A DNA stretch of 64,000 bases from UBA4732 sp002404095 (GTDB taxonomy: Bacteria; Planctomycetota; Planctomycetia; Gemmatales; Gemmataceae), in NCBI GenBank assembly GCA_036783645.1, contig DAIPWT010000007.1, forward strand, positions 1-64,000, in the 5' to 3' direction. Position numbers and translations under genes: made by a program. This document shows, piece by piece, positions 32,494 through 40,164 of the stretch. Below the pieces are notes generated by a model. It made no database searches, was not told where the DNA came from, and worked only from the letters and a program-made list of their open reading frames with translations. The first letter of the stretch is position 1; the number at the start of each line of letters is the position of its first letter.

Positions 32494-33420
32494 TCACTTT
32501 TTAGGTGGTGCTTCCTTCTTCAATGGCAGTTCGTTTGCCTTGGGCGTTACCTTGTCAATGTTCGGCGTGATGTCGGCCTCGACGTTGCCTAGCGACCACG
32601 ACAGGCCGCCGACCAGCAGATTCTGGAAGAATTCGCTCTGCCATACGTCCTCACGGTGGCCTAGCGAGGTGAAGAAGACGCGGCCCTTCTCGTGCTTCCG
32701 CGCCCACGTCTCCGGGTACGGCGGCCGTTGGTACATGTCGCCTTTCATGTCCTTGGTTTCCATCACCAGGATCACATGCAGGTCCGGCGCGAAGTTCTTC
32801 AGCGCGTACCACTCTTCATTGATGTCGAGGTCCTTCACGCCCTTGAGGCCCGGCCAGTTAGGATCGACGATCTCCAATGGAGCTTTCTGCTGGGCGCCGT
32901 GGATGATGAATTCGCCGCCGAGCATAGCGATGTAGGGATCGAGTTGGTCGTGCGGCTGGGTCTGGTTGCGGTCGCCCTTGGAGTGGAAGGTGTCGCTGCC
33001 GCAGTGGCTGCCGACAAAGCCCTTGCCGCCGGCCACGGCGTCGAGCAGGTTCTTCTTACCTTCGGCCGACATGGGCGGCGTGCTGTCGGTGCCCTTTTCC
33101 ACCGTCAGGTCGCCGGTTGTCTCGAAGACGAAGCCGTCGAACTTCGGGAATTCCTTGGACGTGAAAATAGCGCCGTCCTTCTCGCATACCACCTCGAAGC
33201 CGTGTTTAGCGCCGAGGTCGGTGACGGTCTGCTCGGCCAGGGACAACCCGCCGTCCTTGGTGCGCTTGACGACGGAATGCTCGAAGGCTTGCGACCGCGT
33301 GTACATGAGGACGCGCTTTTTGGACCCGTCGGCGGGAGCGGTCCAGCCGAACGGCAGGCGCGAGGCGCCAAGGGCGACGGCGGCTAGGCCGGCCCTTTGC
33401 AGTAGTTGACGACGATTCAT
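32494..33420 (-). CDS. ThuA-like exported protein
   Basis: A 308-residue ThuA/trehalose-utilisation fold protein (glutamine-amidotransferase-like). It has a Tat-like or Sec signal ('MNRRQLLQRAGLAAVALGASRLPFG'). Family marks are 'VLMYTRSQAFEHSVV', 'FDGFVFETTGDLTV', 'GKGFVGSHCGSDTF', 'MLGGEFIIHGAQQ', 'EEWYALKNFAPDLHVILVME' and 'GRVFFTSLGHREDVW'. The last is the characteristic ending of planctomycete ThuA proteins. It is likely to act on sugars in the envelope along with the DUF1080 protein. Confidence 0.92.
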   Translation of the reverse strand: MNRRQLLQRAGLAAVALGASRLPFGWTAPADGSKKRVLMYTRSQAFEHSVVKRTKDGGLSLAEQTVTDLGAKHGFEVVCEKDGAIFTSKEFPKFDGFVFETTGDLTVEKGTDSTPPMSAEGKKNLLDAVAGGKGFVGSHCGSDTFHSKGDRNQTQPHDQLDPYIAMLGGEFIIHGAQQKAPLEIVDPNWPGLKGVKDLDINEEWYALKNFAPDLHVILVMETKDMKGDMYQRPPYPETWARKHEKGRVFFTSLGHREDVWQSEFFQNLLVGGLSWSLGNVEADITPNIDKVTPKANELPLKKEAPPKK

Positions 33421-33535
33421 GGTGAGGACTCCTTTGTATGACGTTGGCCGCGCCGTCGGGCGGGCCGATGGTGGAGGGTGCGCGTTAGTTTAGGAGTCTG
33501 TGGGTTGGATTGCCAGCGGGGGACGTATTTACCCT

Positions 33536-33592
33536 ACGAGCCGCGACCGTAAGGGAGCGGGGGAAAACCACTCCCTTACGGTCGCGGCTCGT
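33536..33592. repeat. ACGAGCCGCGACCGTAAGGGAG palindrome
   Basis: Perfect 22-base arms at 33536-33557 and 33571-33592 with a 13-base loop, followed by part of a third arm (GGTCGCGGCTCG at about 33597-33608). It resembles the GTTTAGCCGCGAC family in layout (GCCGCGACC plus a purine-rich block) but differs in bases. It lies between the ThuA gene and the DUF1501 gene. Confidence 0.85.
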
Positions 33593-33614
33593 GAGGTCGC
33601 GGCTCGTAGGGGTG

Positions 33615-34847
33615 TTAGCCTTTAAGTATCTCGACCGGCTCGTACTTGCCGCCGAGTACGTCCTTGCTGGAGACGCCAAGCCACTGGTCAAGAATGGTGG
33701 CGTATACGCGCCGGAAATCCGTGCCGTACTTCAAATTGCCCATATTAAGGTCCGCAAGGTCGGGATGCTTACCCACGGGGCCGGCCTTGACCTTGCCGCC
33801 GACGAGCAACATCGGAGCGGCCGTGCCGTGGTCGGTGCCCTTGCTGCCGTTCTCCTTGACGCGACGGCCGAACTCCGAGAACGTCATCATCAAAATGCGG
33901 TCGCGATGGCCGCGCGCCGCCAAGTCTTTGAAGAACGCCGTCATGGCTCCGGACACTTGCGTCATCAGATTGGCGTGGGCCGTGGCCTGGGCGGCGTGGG
34001 TGTCGAAGCCGTCGATGGACACGTAGAAGATGCGGGCGCCGAGGTCGGCGTCAATGAGCTGGGCGGCGAGTTTGAGGCGCGTGGCCAGCGGCGTGTTGGG
34101 ATACGTCGCCTTGGGCTGGTAGTTCTTGCCGATCTCTTGCAAGCGGCGACTGCTGGCGTAAGTGTCGGCCGCGGTCTTCTCCACAAACTGGAGCAGGCCG
34201 GCCCCCGCCTTCGGCTTGACCGCGCCCTCGATCACTTCGCGTTGATTCTTTTTGTCGGCCCCGTTGGCGGCCGCGGTCTGCAATTGAAACTCTTCCAGGG
34301 TGGAGATGGACGGCACGCGCACCGGGGCGCCTTCCATCGCCAACGGCGACTTCTCGTTGCTGGTCTTGAGGTGGAACGACGGCGTCGCCGGCATGTGCTT
34401 GAGCGCGTTGCCGATCCATCCCTCCGTAAGCGTGTCATCCGGCGCGGCAGTCTGCCAGATGTCCATGGCGCGGAAATGCGACTCCGTGGGTGTAGGATAG
34501 CCGACGCCCTGCAAGACGCACAAGGCGTTGTCCTGCAACAACTCCGCCAGTCCGTCCATGCCGGGGTGTAGGCCGATTTGGTCGTTGATCTTCTTGACCT
34601 GCGATGCGGAAATGGCGAGCGTGGGCCTGGCTTTCTTGTAGTTGTCGTCATTGTACGGCACGACCATGTTGAGGCCGTCGTTGCCGCCGGTGAACTCGAC
34701 GACGACGAGGATGGTGTCTTTGCCGCCCGGCTTATCGGAAGCCGGTGCGAGCGCCGCGGCCCGGCTTAGGAAGGCCGGCATGTTCAGGCCCAAGGCCGTC
34801 ACGCCGGCCGAGGTCAGTTTCAGGAAGTCGCGTCGATTTTGAGACAT
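33615..34847 (-). CDS. DUF1501 Tat-exported protein (second)
   Basis: A 410-residue DUF1501 protein with a Tat-type leader ('RRDFLKLTSAGVTALGLNMPAFLSRAAAL'). Marks are 'VVVEFTGGNDGLNMVVPY', 'HFRAMDIWQTA', 'FYVSIDGFDTHAAQ' and 'MMTFSEFGRRVKENGSKGTDHGTAAPMLLVG'. It belongs to the branch usually paired with DUF1800, and the DUF1800 gene is indeed next upstream. An AGGAG site precedes its ATG. Confidence 0.93.
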   Translation of the reverse strand: MSQNRRDFLKLTSAGVTALGLNMPAFLSRAAALAPASDKPGGKDTILVVVEFTGGNDGLNMVVPYNDDNYKKARPTLAISASQVKKINDQIGLHPGMDGLAELLQDNALCVLQGVGYPTPTESHFRAMDIWQTAAPDDTLTEGWIGNALKHMPATPSFHLKTSNEKSPLAMEGAPVRVPSISTLEEFQLQTAAANGADKKNQREVIEGAVKPKAGAGLLQFVEKTAADTYASSRRLQEIGKNYQPKATYPNTPLATRLKLAAQLIDADLGARIFYVSIDGFDTHAAQATAHANLMTQVSGAMTAFFKDLAARGHRDRILMMTFSEFGRRVKENGSKGTDHGTAAPMLLVGGKVKAGPVGKHPDLADLNMGNLKYGTDFRRVYATILDQWLGVSSKDVLGGKYEPVEILKG

Positions 34848-34886
34848 GGAATGCTCCTTTATCGGGTCCGCACTGTGAAGTTCTTC

Positions 34887-34960
34887 GGGTGTGCCACGGC
34901 TGTTTCAGCCGTGTTTCGTCTTTGCACCTTCCGCACGGCCGAGACGGCCGTGCCACACCC
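34887..34960. repeat. Nested GTGCCACGGC palindrome
   Basis: Two 27-base arms (34887-34913 and 34934-34960) pair with 4 mismatches, and each arm is itself a small hairpin (CACGGC...GCCGTG). It can therefore fold as one long stem or two short ones. It lies between the DUF1800 and DUF1501 genes, just downstream of the DUF1800 stop on the minus strand. Confidence 0.85.
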
Positions 34961-34971
34961 AACTCAGCAAG

Positions 34972-36375
34972 CTAACTTAATTGATACTCCGGCAGCGTCA
35001 GCACCAGATGACACAAGGCGCGGACGCGATGGTCGGCCGCCTCTTCTTCCGTCCAGTAGACCGGCGCCGTTTGCTTGTGGGCGTGTTGTTGATACTCGCG
35101 CAAGCGGGCTCGCGATTCGTCGGGAACGTCGTTTTGCAAAAAGAGCGTCAGCAAGAAATCGAGAACCTCGTCGTCGGTCTTCTTATGAACTTTGAGCGCC
35201 AGCGCCGCCGGGTCGGTGCGGGCGCTGAAACGCGGGTCTTCGGTGGACGTGAGGGCGAGGGCCAGGTTCTGGCGGAACAGCAGGGTTTGGCCGTTGAGCC
35301 AAGTCGGGCCGCCGTCCCAGCCCTTCACCGACGGCGGATAAAACACATTCTGCCCCAGTTGCTCCAACACGGGAACCAGCGCACTCGTGCCGATATGGCC
35401 TTCCAGGCCGCGGATAATGCCGAGCGCGAAATCGACCGGCGATTTGATCCTTTTGCGGTACGCTTGATCCGAAAAGAACAGATTCGACGACAGCACCGTC
35501 TTCACGAGGGCGCCGAAGTCGTAGCCGCTCTTGCGGAATTGCTCCGCCAACGGCTCGATCAACTCCGGCGCCCCGTCTTCGCTCACGAGAAAGCGGTAGA
35601 GCTTGGCGGCGATGAAGCCGGGCGCGGACTTTTGTTCCAGACAGATACGCACAATGTCGTCGCCCTTCCACTTGCCGGTCTGACCGAGAACCGTTTTCTC
35701 GCCGTCGTCGTGCCGACTGGTATTGAAGAGCGCGGCGTTGTCTTTGATCTCCCAGCCGGTGAAGGCGCGGGCGGCCTCGCGCACGTCATTCTCGGAATAA
35801 TGGCCAATTCCAAGGCTGAATAGCTCCATTAGCTCGCGGCCGTAGTTCTCGTTGGCGTTGCCCTTCTTGCTGTCGCGGCCGTCGAGCCAGATCAACATGG
35901 CCGGGTTCCGCGACATCTTACTTAACAGAGCGGAAAAGTCGCCCAAGGCGTATTGGCACATTAAATCATACTGGCCGAGCATGAAGCGGGCGTTCTGCAC
36001 TTTGGCGTTGCTGGTGGCGAAGTGGTTGTGCCAGAACAGCGTCATCTTTTCTTGAAGCGGATGCGGACTGTACAGCATCCGGTGCAGCCACCAGGCGCGC
36101 AGCTGGACGCCGTTGTTCGAGTCGGCGATGCTCCGCTCCATTTGCTGGCTGACCTGATCGTACTCTTCCTGCTTCGGCCCTCCTTGAAGGAGGCTTTCGA
36201 TGGTCTTTTCGGGGCCGTCCTTCAACGCCTTTTCCAGCTCGCCAACGGCGGCGCCGAATGCCGCCCGACGGTAGAGATGGCCGACGCGGCGCATGTCCCA
36301 CGGTGCCTTTTCGGAAGGGTGGTATGCCTGCCATGCCCAATTAGGATCAATTTTCGTATCGGCTATGTCTGTCAT
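34972..36375 (-). CDS. DUF1800 protein
   Basis: A 467-residue DUF1800 family protein. Marks are 'DMRRVGHLYRRAAFGAAVGELEKAL', 'LRAWWLHRMLYSPHPLQEKMTLFWHNHFATS', 'NENYGRELMELFSLGIGHYSENDVREAARAFTGW' and 'GWDGGPTWLNGQTLLFRQNLA'. It has no evident signal peptide. It is 3 bases after the 577-aa exported protein gene and upstream of DUF1501, forming the common DUF1800-DUF1501 pair. Function is unproven. Confidence 0.92.
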   Translation of the reverse strand: MTDIADTKIDPNWAWQAYHPSEKAPWDMRRVGHLYRRAAFGAAVGELEKALKDGPEKTIESLLQGGPKQEEYDQVSQQMERSIADSNNGVQLRAWWLHRMLYSPHPLQEKMTLFWHNHFATSNAKVQNARFMLGQYDLMCQYALGDFSALLSKMSRNPAMLIWLDGRDSKKGNANENYGRELMELFSLGIGHYSENDVREAARAFTGWEIKDNAALFNTSRHDDGEKTVLGQTGKWKGDDIVRICLEQKSAPGFIAAKLYRFLVSEDGAPELIEPLAEQFRKSGYDFGALVKTVLSSNLFFSDQAYRKRIKSPVDFALGIIRGLEGHIGTSALVPVLEQLGQNVFYPPSVKGWDGGPTWLNGQTLLFRQNLALALTSTEDPRFSARTDPAALALKVHKKTDDEVLDFLLTLFLQNDVPDESRARLREYQQHAHKQTAPVYWTEEEAADHRVRALCHLVLTLPEYQLS

Positions 36376-36378
36376 CGG

Positions 36379-38112
36379 TTATTTCCCCGTCTTCCACCGC
36401 AGGTCGAATTGAAACTCGTTCGTCGTATAGGTTTCGTCCAGGTTCACCTCGCCGACGCCGCGAACCCACTGGATGAACGCCTCCACTTGCTTCCGCGCGG
36501 CGTCCGGCGGCACGGCCTGATCCAAAATCGTTTGCGTCACCAGCGTGCCCTCGAACGCCTTCACGAGGTCCGCCAGGCCGCTGGGAACGAGTCGCGCTTG
36601 CGTGGTGGCGGCGCCGCCCGGCGATTGCTTGGTTTCCTTTTGCAATTCATCGACCAACTCGCGGCACAACTCGGTCGTGGACGACGCCACGAATTGGTTG
36701 CCGACGCGCGTGAAGCTGGGGCTGAAGTTGAAGCGATAACCGCCGTCGTCGCCCTTGTAAGGGGCGTCCTCCGGAAAGCGGTAGCTGACGATATCGCAGT
36801 CTTTGTACTTCTCTTCGTTCATCTTCAATTTGACCTGCGTCGTGGCGAGCAGGGCGGCGCCGCGCAGCGCCGTTTCCAGGTTCCGGCCGAGCGTCTCCGG
36901 GTTGCGCATCTCACTGACGACGGCGAAGGCGGGGACGTGCTGGGCCGGGACGATCTTGTAGCCGGCGGTCGGCTGCTCGGCGGCGACAAAGCGCTGGTAT
37001 GGGCCGGCGTCCGTCAGCAAAGTGCTGATCCGTAGGCCGGACAGGAACTTTCCGGTGTTCTTATCGGTTTCTTCCATGGATTTGACGAGTTGGCTGTTGA
37101 CCAGCTTCGCGCGGTCCGTCCAGATGGCGGCGGGATCGAGATAGAAAGATTCGCTATAGAGTACGCCCTTGGGGGCAAGCGGCGGTCGGGTTCCCGGCTG
37201 GCCCTCTGGAGGCAGGAACACCGTCTGGACCGCGCCCATGCCGTCACGGCCCCGCGGGAGGCGTCCACTCAGGCGCAGCCCCTCTTGGTCCTGACAAAGG
37301 CCAATGCTGACAAACGGCGACCGGCCCAGCGTATCGACTAAGGCCCCATAAAGGAGCAGCTGAAGCATGTCGCGCGGAGTCGTGTAGAACTCCTTGAAAC
37401 CCGGCTGTTGCTTCACTCCTTCCATGTTGATCCACAGGCTGGCGAGTGGTTCGGCCGGCAGCAGGGCCGCGGCGTCGGCAACCGATGCGACCGCCGCCAT
37501 GCTCTTCTTCGATTTGCCCGCGAAGAGGTCGAGAGCGCCTTGCAAGGCTTTTGGGTTGTTGCTGACGATTAGGGTGGAACCGACGACTGCCGCGCAAGCG
37601 TCCTTGCCGAAGCGGATCGTTTCGACGCCCTGATACGTCTCTTTAACAGGCCGCTCCTTCACATCCTGTCGAGCCAGCTCCTGATCGATCATTTCCAAAG
37701 CGGCCGCGACGAATTTCTTCATCAGCTTCTCGTCCTTGCCCTGGACGACAAGCAACGCCGGCGCCTTATCGCCGAACTTCGTCGCCAATACCGCGCCGCC
37801 GCCGGCGAGGCGGTCGAGCAACTCAAACCGATCCGCCCCCAGCTCTTTCTCGAAGTAGGCGAGGAACTGGTAGTAGCGGCGGTAGGTGGTCGATTTGAGC
37901 AATTCCTTGATGGACGGGAACTGCTGAAGCTCTTTCACCGCGTCGAGGTTTGTGAGCGTTTCGACCAGACGGCGCGGGCTTTTGATTTGCACCAGCAGAT
38001 CGGCCGAGTCAGGCACGAAGCTCAACGGCGAAGAGGGCGTATCCGCGAGTGCGCTGGCGGCGAACAGGGCGACAAGGGAAAGGCCGGCCGCGAATCGGGA
38101 GAGCAAGCGCAT
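36379..38112 (-). CDS. Exported hypothetical protein (577 aa)
   Basis: A large exported protein with a signal peptide ('RFAAGLSLVALFAASALADT'). The mature part has DUF3352-like features: 'LSFVPDSADLLVQIKSPRRLVETL', 'GGAVLATKFGDKAPALLVVQGKD', repeated alpha/beta segments and a C-terminal 'KPLNEVNLDETYTTNEF'-like end. I do not know its function. The ATG at 38112 is preferred, since the longer frame crosses the hairpin at 38131-38160. It heads the unit with DUF1800 and DUF1501. Confidence 0.75.
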   Translation of the reverse strand: MRLLSRFAAGLSLVALFAASALADTPSSPLSFVPDSADLLVQIKSPRRLVETLTNLDAVKELQQFPSIKELLKSTTYRRYYQFLAYFEKELGADRFELLDRLAGGGAVLATKFGDKAPALLVVQGKDEKLMKKFVAAALEMIDQELARQDVKERPVKETYQGVETIRFGKDACAAVVGSTLIVSNNPKALQGALDLFAGKSKKSMAAVASVADAAALLPAEPLASLWINMEGVKQQPGFKEFYTTPRDMLQLLLYGALVDTLGRSPFVSIGLCQDQEGLRLSGRLPRGRDGMGAVQTVFLPPEGQPGTRPPLAPKGVLYSESFYLDPAAIWTDRAKLVNSQLVKSMEETDKNTGKFLSGLRISTLLTDAGPYQRFVAAEQPTAGYKIVPAQHVPAFAVVSEMRNPETLGRNLETALRGAALLATTQVKLKMNEEKYKDCDIVSYRFPEDAPYKGDDGGYRFNFSPSFTRVGNQFVASSTTELCRELVDELQKETKQSPGGAATTQARLVPSGLADLVKAFEGTLVTQTILDQAVPPDAARKQVEAFIQWVRGVGEVNLDETYTTNEFQFDLRWKTGK

Positions 38113-38130
38113 GGGGTCGAACTCCTTCTT

Positions 38131-38160
38131 GCTCCCTCCCCCGCAAGGGGGGAGGGAGCC
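38131..38160. repeat. GCTCCCTCCCCC-GCAA-GGGGG hairpin
   Basis: A short hairpin with a GCAA tetraloop and a 12-13 bp C/G-rich stem, directly upstream of the 577-aa protein gene. Two more copies flank the N gap at 40043-40160. Confidence 0.8.
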
Positions 38161-38239
38161 GGATGATGGTTGACGCGGGCTTCGACTACCTATACTTGAC
38201 CGAGAGGCCGCGGGTTTCAAAATGACACGGAGGGCCGCC

Positions 38240-39127
38240 ATGAGCCTGCGCATCGCCATCACCGCCGATCTCCACTGGGGCCACCGCACCGGCGCCGACG
38301 CCGTCCGCCTGCTGGCGTCGTATCTTCACGCCGAGCCGCCCGACGTGCTGGTGTTGGCCGGCGACCTCGGCGTCGGCTTGATGTTCGGGGATTGTCTCCG
38401 CCTCTTCGCGGACCTGCCGTGCCGCAAAGCCCTCGTCCCCGGCAACCACGACGTCTGGGTGCAGGCAGACGGCGCGGATTATGACTCGCTGACACTCTAT
38501 GACAAACAGCTGCCGCATTGCGCTGAACGTTTCGGCTTCCACCATCTCGACCAAGGTCCGCTTCTCTTGCCGGACGCCGGCCTTGCCTTGGTCGGTTCGA
38601 TGAACTGGTACGACTATTCCTGGGCGCTCGACGAACTGCGGCGCCGCTTTCCGACGGAAGAACATCGTTTGCATAGCAAGCGCTTCACACGCGGCCGGCA
38701 CAACGACGCCAACTTCGTGCGCTGGCCGCTCGACGATGTTCAGTTCACGGCGCGGGTTGTGGCGACGTTTGCCCGTCAGCTTCAATCCGCGCTGGCCACG
38801 ACGGACAAGGCCATTGTAATCGTGCACCATCCGCCGTTCCACGGGTTGAGCTTCCCGCAACAAGAATCGCCGTTGCCTCTTGACGCTCTGTTGTGGGAAG
38901 CTTTCTCCGGCAATCGCGCCATGGAAGAAGTGTTAGCGCGTCACGCGGAGCGCATCCCGTTCGCGTTCTGCGGCCACACCCATAGGGCGCGCGAGGCAAT
39001 GCTTGGCCCCATCCGGGGCTACAACATCGGCGGCGATTATGCGTTCAAGCGGCTGCTCGTACTGAATTGGCCGGAGGGAACCGTGACGACGCACGAATTT
39101 GGAGACGAGGCGAGCGGGGTCGCGTAA
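38240..39127 (+). CDS. Calcineurin-like metallophosphoesterase
   Basis: A 295-residue cytoplasmic phosphoesterase. Metal-binding motifs are in order: 'ITADLHWGH' (D9, H11), 'LAGDLGVG', 'VPGNHDVW', 'IVHHPPFHG' and 'FCGHTHRA'. This is the complete five-block set, so it should be active. GGAGGG precedes the ATG at 38240, which is better than the in-frame ATG at 38222. Its last codons and stop form part of a 28-bp palindrome. Substrate is unknown. Confidence 0.9.
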   Translation: MSLRIAITADLHWGHRTGADAVRLLASYLHAEPPDVLVLAGDLGVGLMFGDCLRLFADLPCRKALVPGNHDVWVQADGADYDSLTLYDKQLPHCAERFGFHHLDQGPLLLPDAGLALVGSMNWYDYSWALDELRRRFPTEEHRLHSKRFTRGRHNDANFVRWPLDDVQFTARVVATFARQLQSALATTDKAIVIVHHPPFHGLSFPQQESPLPLDALLWEAFSGNRAMEEVLARHAERIPFAFCGHTHRAREAMLGPIRGYNIGGDYAFKRLLVLNWPEGTVTTHEFGDEASGVA

Positions 39128-39188
39128 GCGCCCCGAGATGGTATCAGCGACTGCATCGAACTCGGGGCGCTTACGCGACCCCGCTCGC
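39110..39188. repeat. Perfect 28-bp palindrome covering a stop codon
   Basis: Arms at 39110-39137 and 39161-39188 pair perfectly around a 23-base loop. The left arm includes the last codons and the TAA stop (39125-39127) of the phosphoesterase gene. The right arm ends 7 bases before the PilZ gene, so the element separates two convergent genes. Confidence 0.9.
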
Positions 39189-39195
39189 CCAGCGA

Positions 39196-39927
39196 TTACG
39201 TCAGCGCTTTCAGCTCGTTCTCGCCGAGTGCCTGAATGAAGTTACAGCCAAGAACTCGTTCGTGTTCGGACTGTACGACGACGTGAACGACGCAGGCGAG
39301 GATCGTCACTACCGCTTGCCCGTCCGGAGCGTGCAGCTCGGCGCTGAGCAAGGCGCCGGCGCGCACGTCGTGTTCCACGAGCATCGCCACGCCGCCCGCT
39401 GAAATGTTCAGCACCTTGGCCTCGCGGCGAACGTCGTCTTCGTCGGGGATGATTTGATAGACCGCTTTCACCTCGCAGGGAAAACGCGACCAATTGCGTC
39501 CGTCCGACTCCGCAGGCTTCGCGCGGGTGGCGCCGAAGGCCGTCAGGTCGGCGTCATTAAGCTCCGCGGAGAAACGGCAGCTGAGTACCCATTCCGCGTC
39601 CCGTTCAGGCCGGGCATGAACTACGCAAGCCAACACCGAAACGGCCGGCTCGCCAGCCGGGGCTGGCAGCTCCAACGTCAACAAGTCGCCTTGCTCAAAG
39701 GCGCGCCCTACCACCAGCTTCACGCCCCCAGAGGAAACGTCCAAGATGCGGGCGCTTAAGGAGGATTCGGCCTCGTCGGCGGCGGCGGGCGTCACCTTCG
39801 TTTCAATGCTGACGGGATGCCTGGCTCGCAAGCGACGGTCCTCCTCGGCGACCTGTCCGGCGCCCGGATTCTCCCAAGCAGACTTTTGTGTCAAGCGACT
39901 CCAAAGCGAAGCGGCGCGCTCGAACAC
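39196..39927 (-). CDS. Tandem PilZ-domain protein
   Basis: A 243-residue protein with two PilZ domains, probable c-di-GMP receptors. The first has 'RRLRARHPVS' and 'DVSSGGVKLVV'; the second has 'NWSRFPCEVKA' and 'NISAGGVAMLVEH'. Both second motifs match D/NxSxxG, while the arginine motif is complete in the first domain and reduced in the second. The frame extends to a TTG at 39939. I prefer the GTG at 39927 because GGAG lies about seven bases upstream of it. No diguanylate cyclase is nearby. Confidence 0.8.
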   Translation of the reverse strand: MFERAASLWSRLTQKSAWENPGAGQVAEEDRRLRARHPVSIETKVTPAAADEAESSLSARILDVSSGGVKLVVGRAFEQGDLLTLELPAPAGEPAVSVLACVVHARPERDAEWVLSCRFSAELNDADLTAFGATRAKPAESDGRNWSRFPCEVKAVYQIIPDEDDVRREAKVLNISAGGVAMLVEHDVRAGALLSAELHAPDGQAVVTILACVVHVVVQSEHERVLGCNFIQALGENELKALT

Positions 39928-40042
39928 GTCACTCTCCAATTCACATAGTAATGGTAGGGAATAGGCGCCGCTTGGGCCGGTGGAACACTCTCAAAATCAT
40001 AGGCCGAATCCGATGGCATGTCAAATCGGCATCGCTGATCGG

Positions 40043-40160
40043 CTCCCCCCCCCGCAAGGGGGGAGGGAGTAAGAGGCCGCCNNNNNNNNNNGGGGTGGAG
40101 TTTCTGAAATCATAACCCCCCCAACCCCAACCCTCCCCCGCAAGGGGGGAGGGAGTAAGA
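40043..40160. repeat. CCCCCGCAAGGGGGGAGGGAGTAAGA direct repeats around the gap
   Basis: The same hairpin with its GGAGTAAGA tail occurs at about 40045-40075 and again at about 40132-40160. The second is 5 bases from the fabF stop. The repeats surround a gap, and the run of C differs in length between them. The repeat is a likely cause of the break in the assembly. Confidence 0.8.
40082..40091. other. Assembly gap (10 N)
   Basis: Ten N characters interrupt the sequence between the PilZ gene and fabF. The true gap length is unknown, because ten N is a common placeholder. No coding frame is broken as the sequence stands. Confidence 0.95.
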
Positions 40161-40164
40161 CAGC

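Noticed and set aside
33510..34571. 353-codon plus-strand frame across the DUF1501 gene
   Set aside because: It is antisense to a well-supported Tat-exported DUF1501 protein and starts inside a palindrome.
36022..37035. 337-codon plus-strand frame over DUF1800 and the 577-aa gene
   Set aside because: It is antisense to two supported genes, with no start signal or family match.
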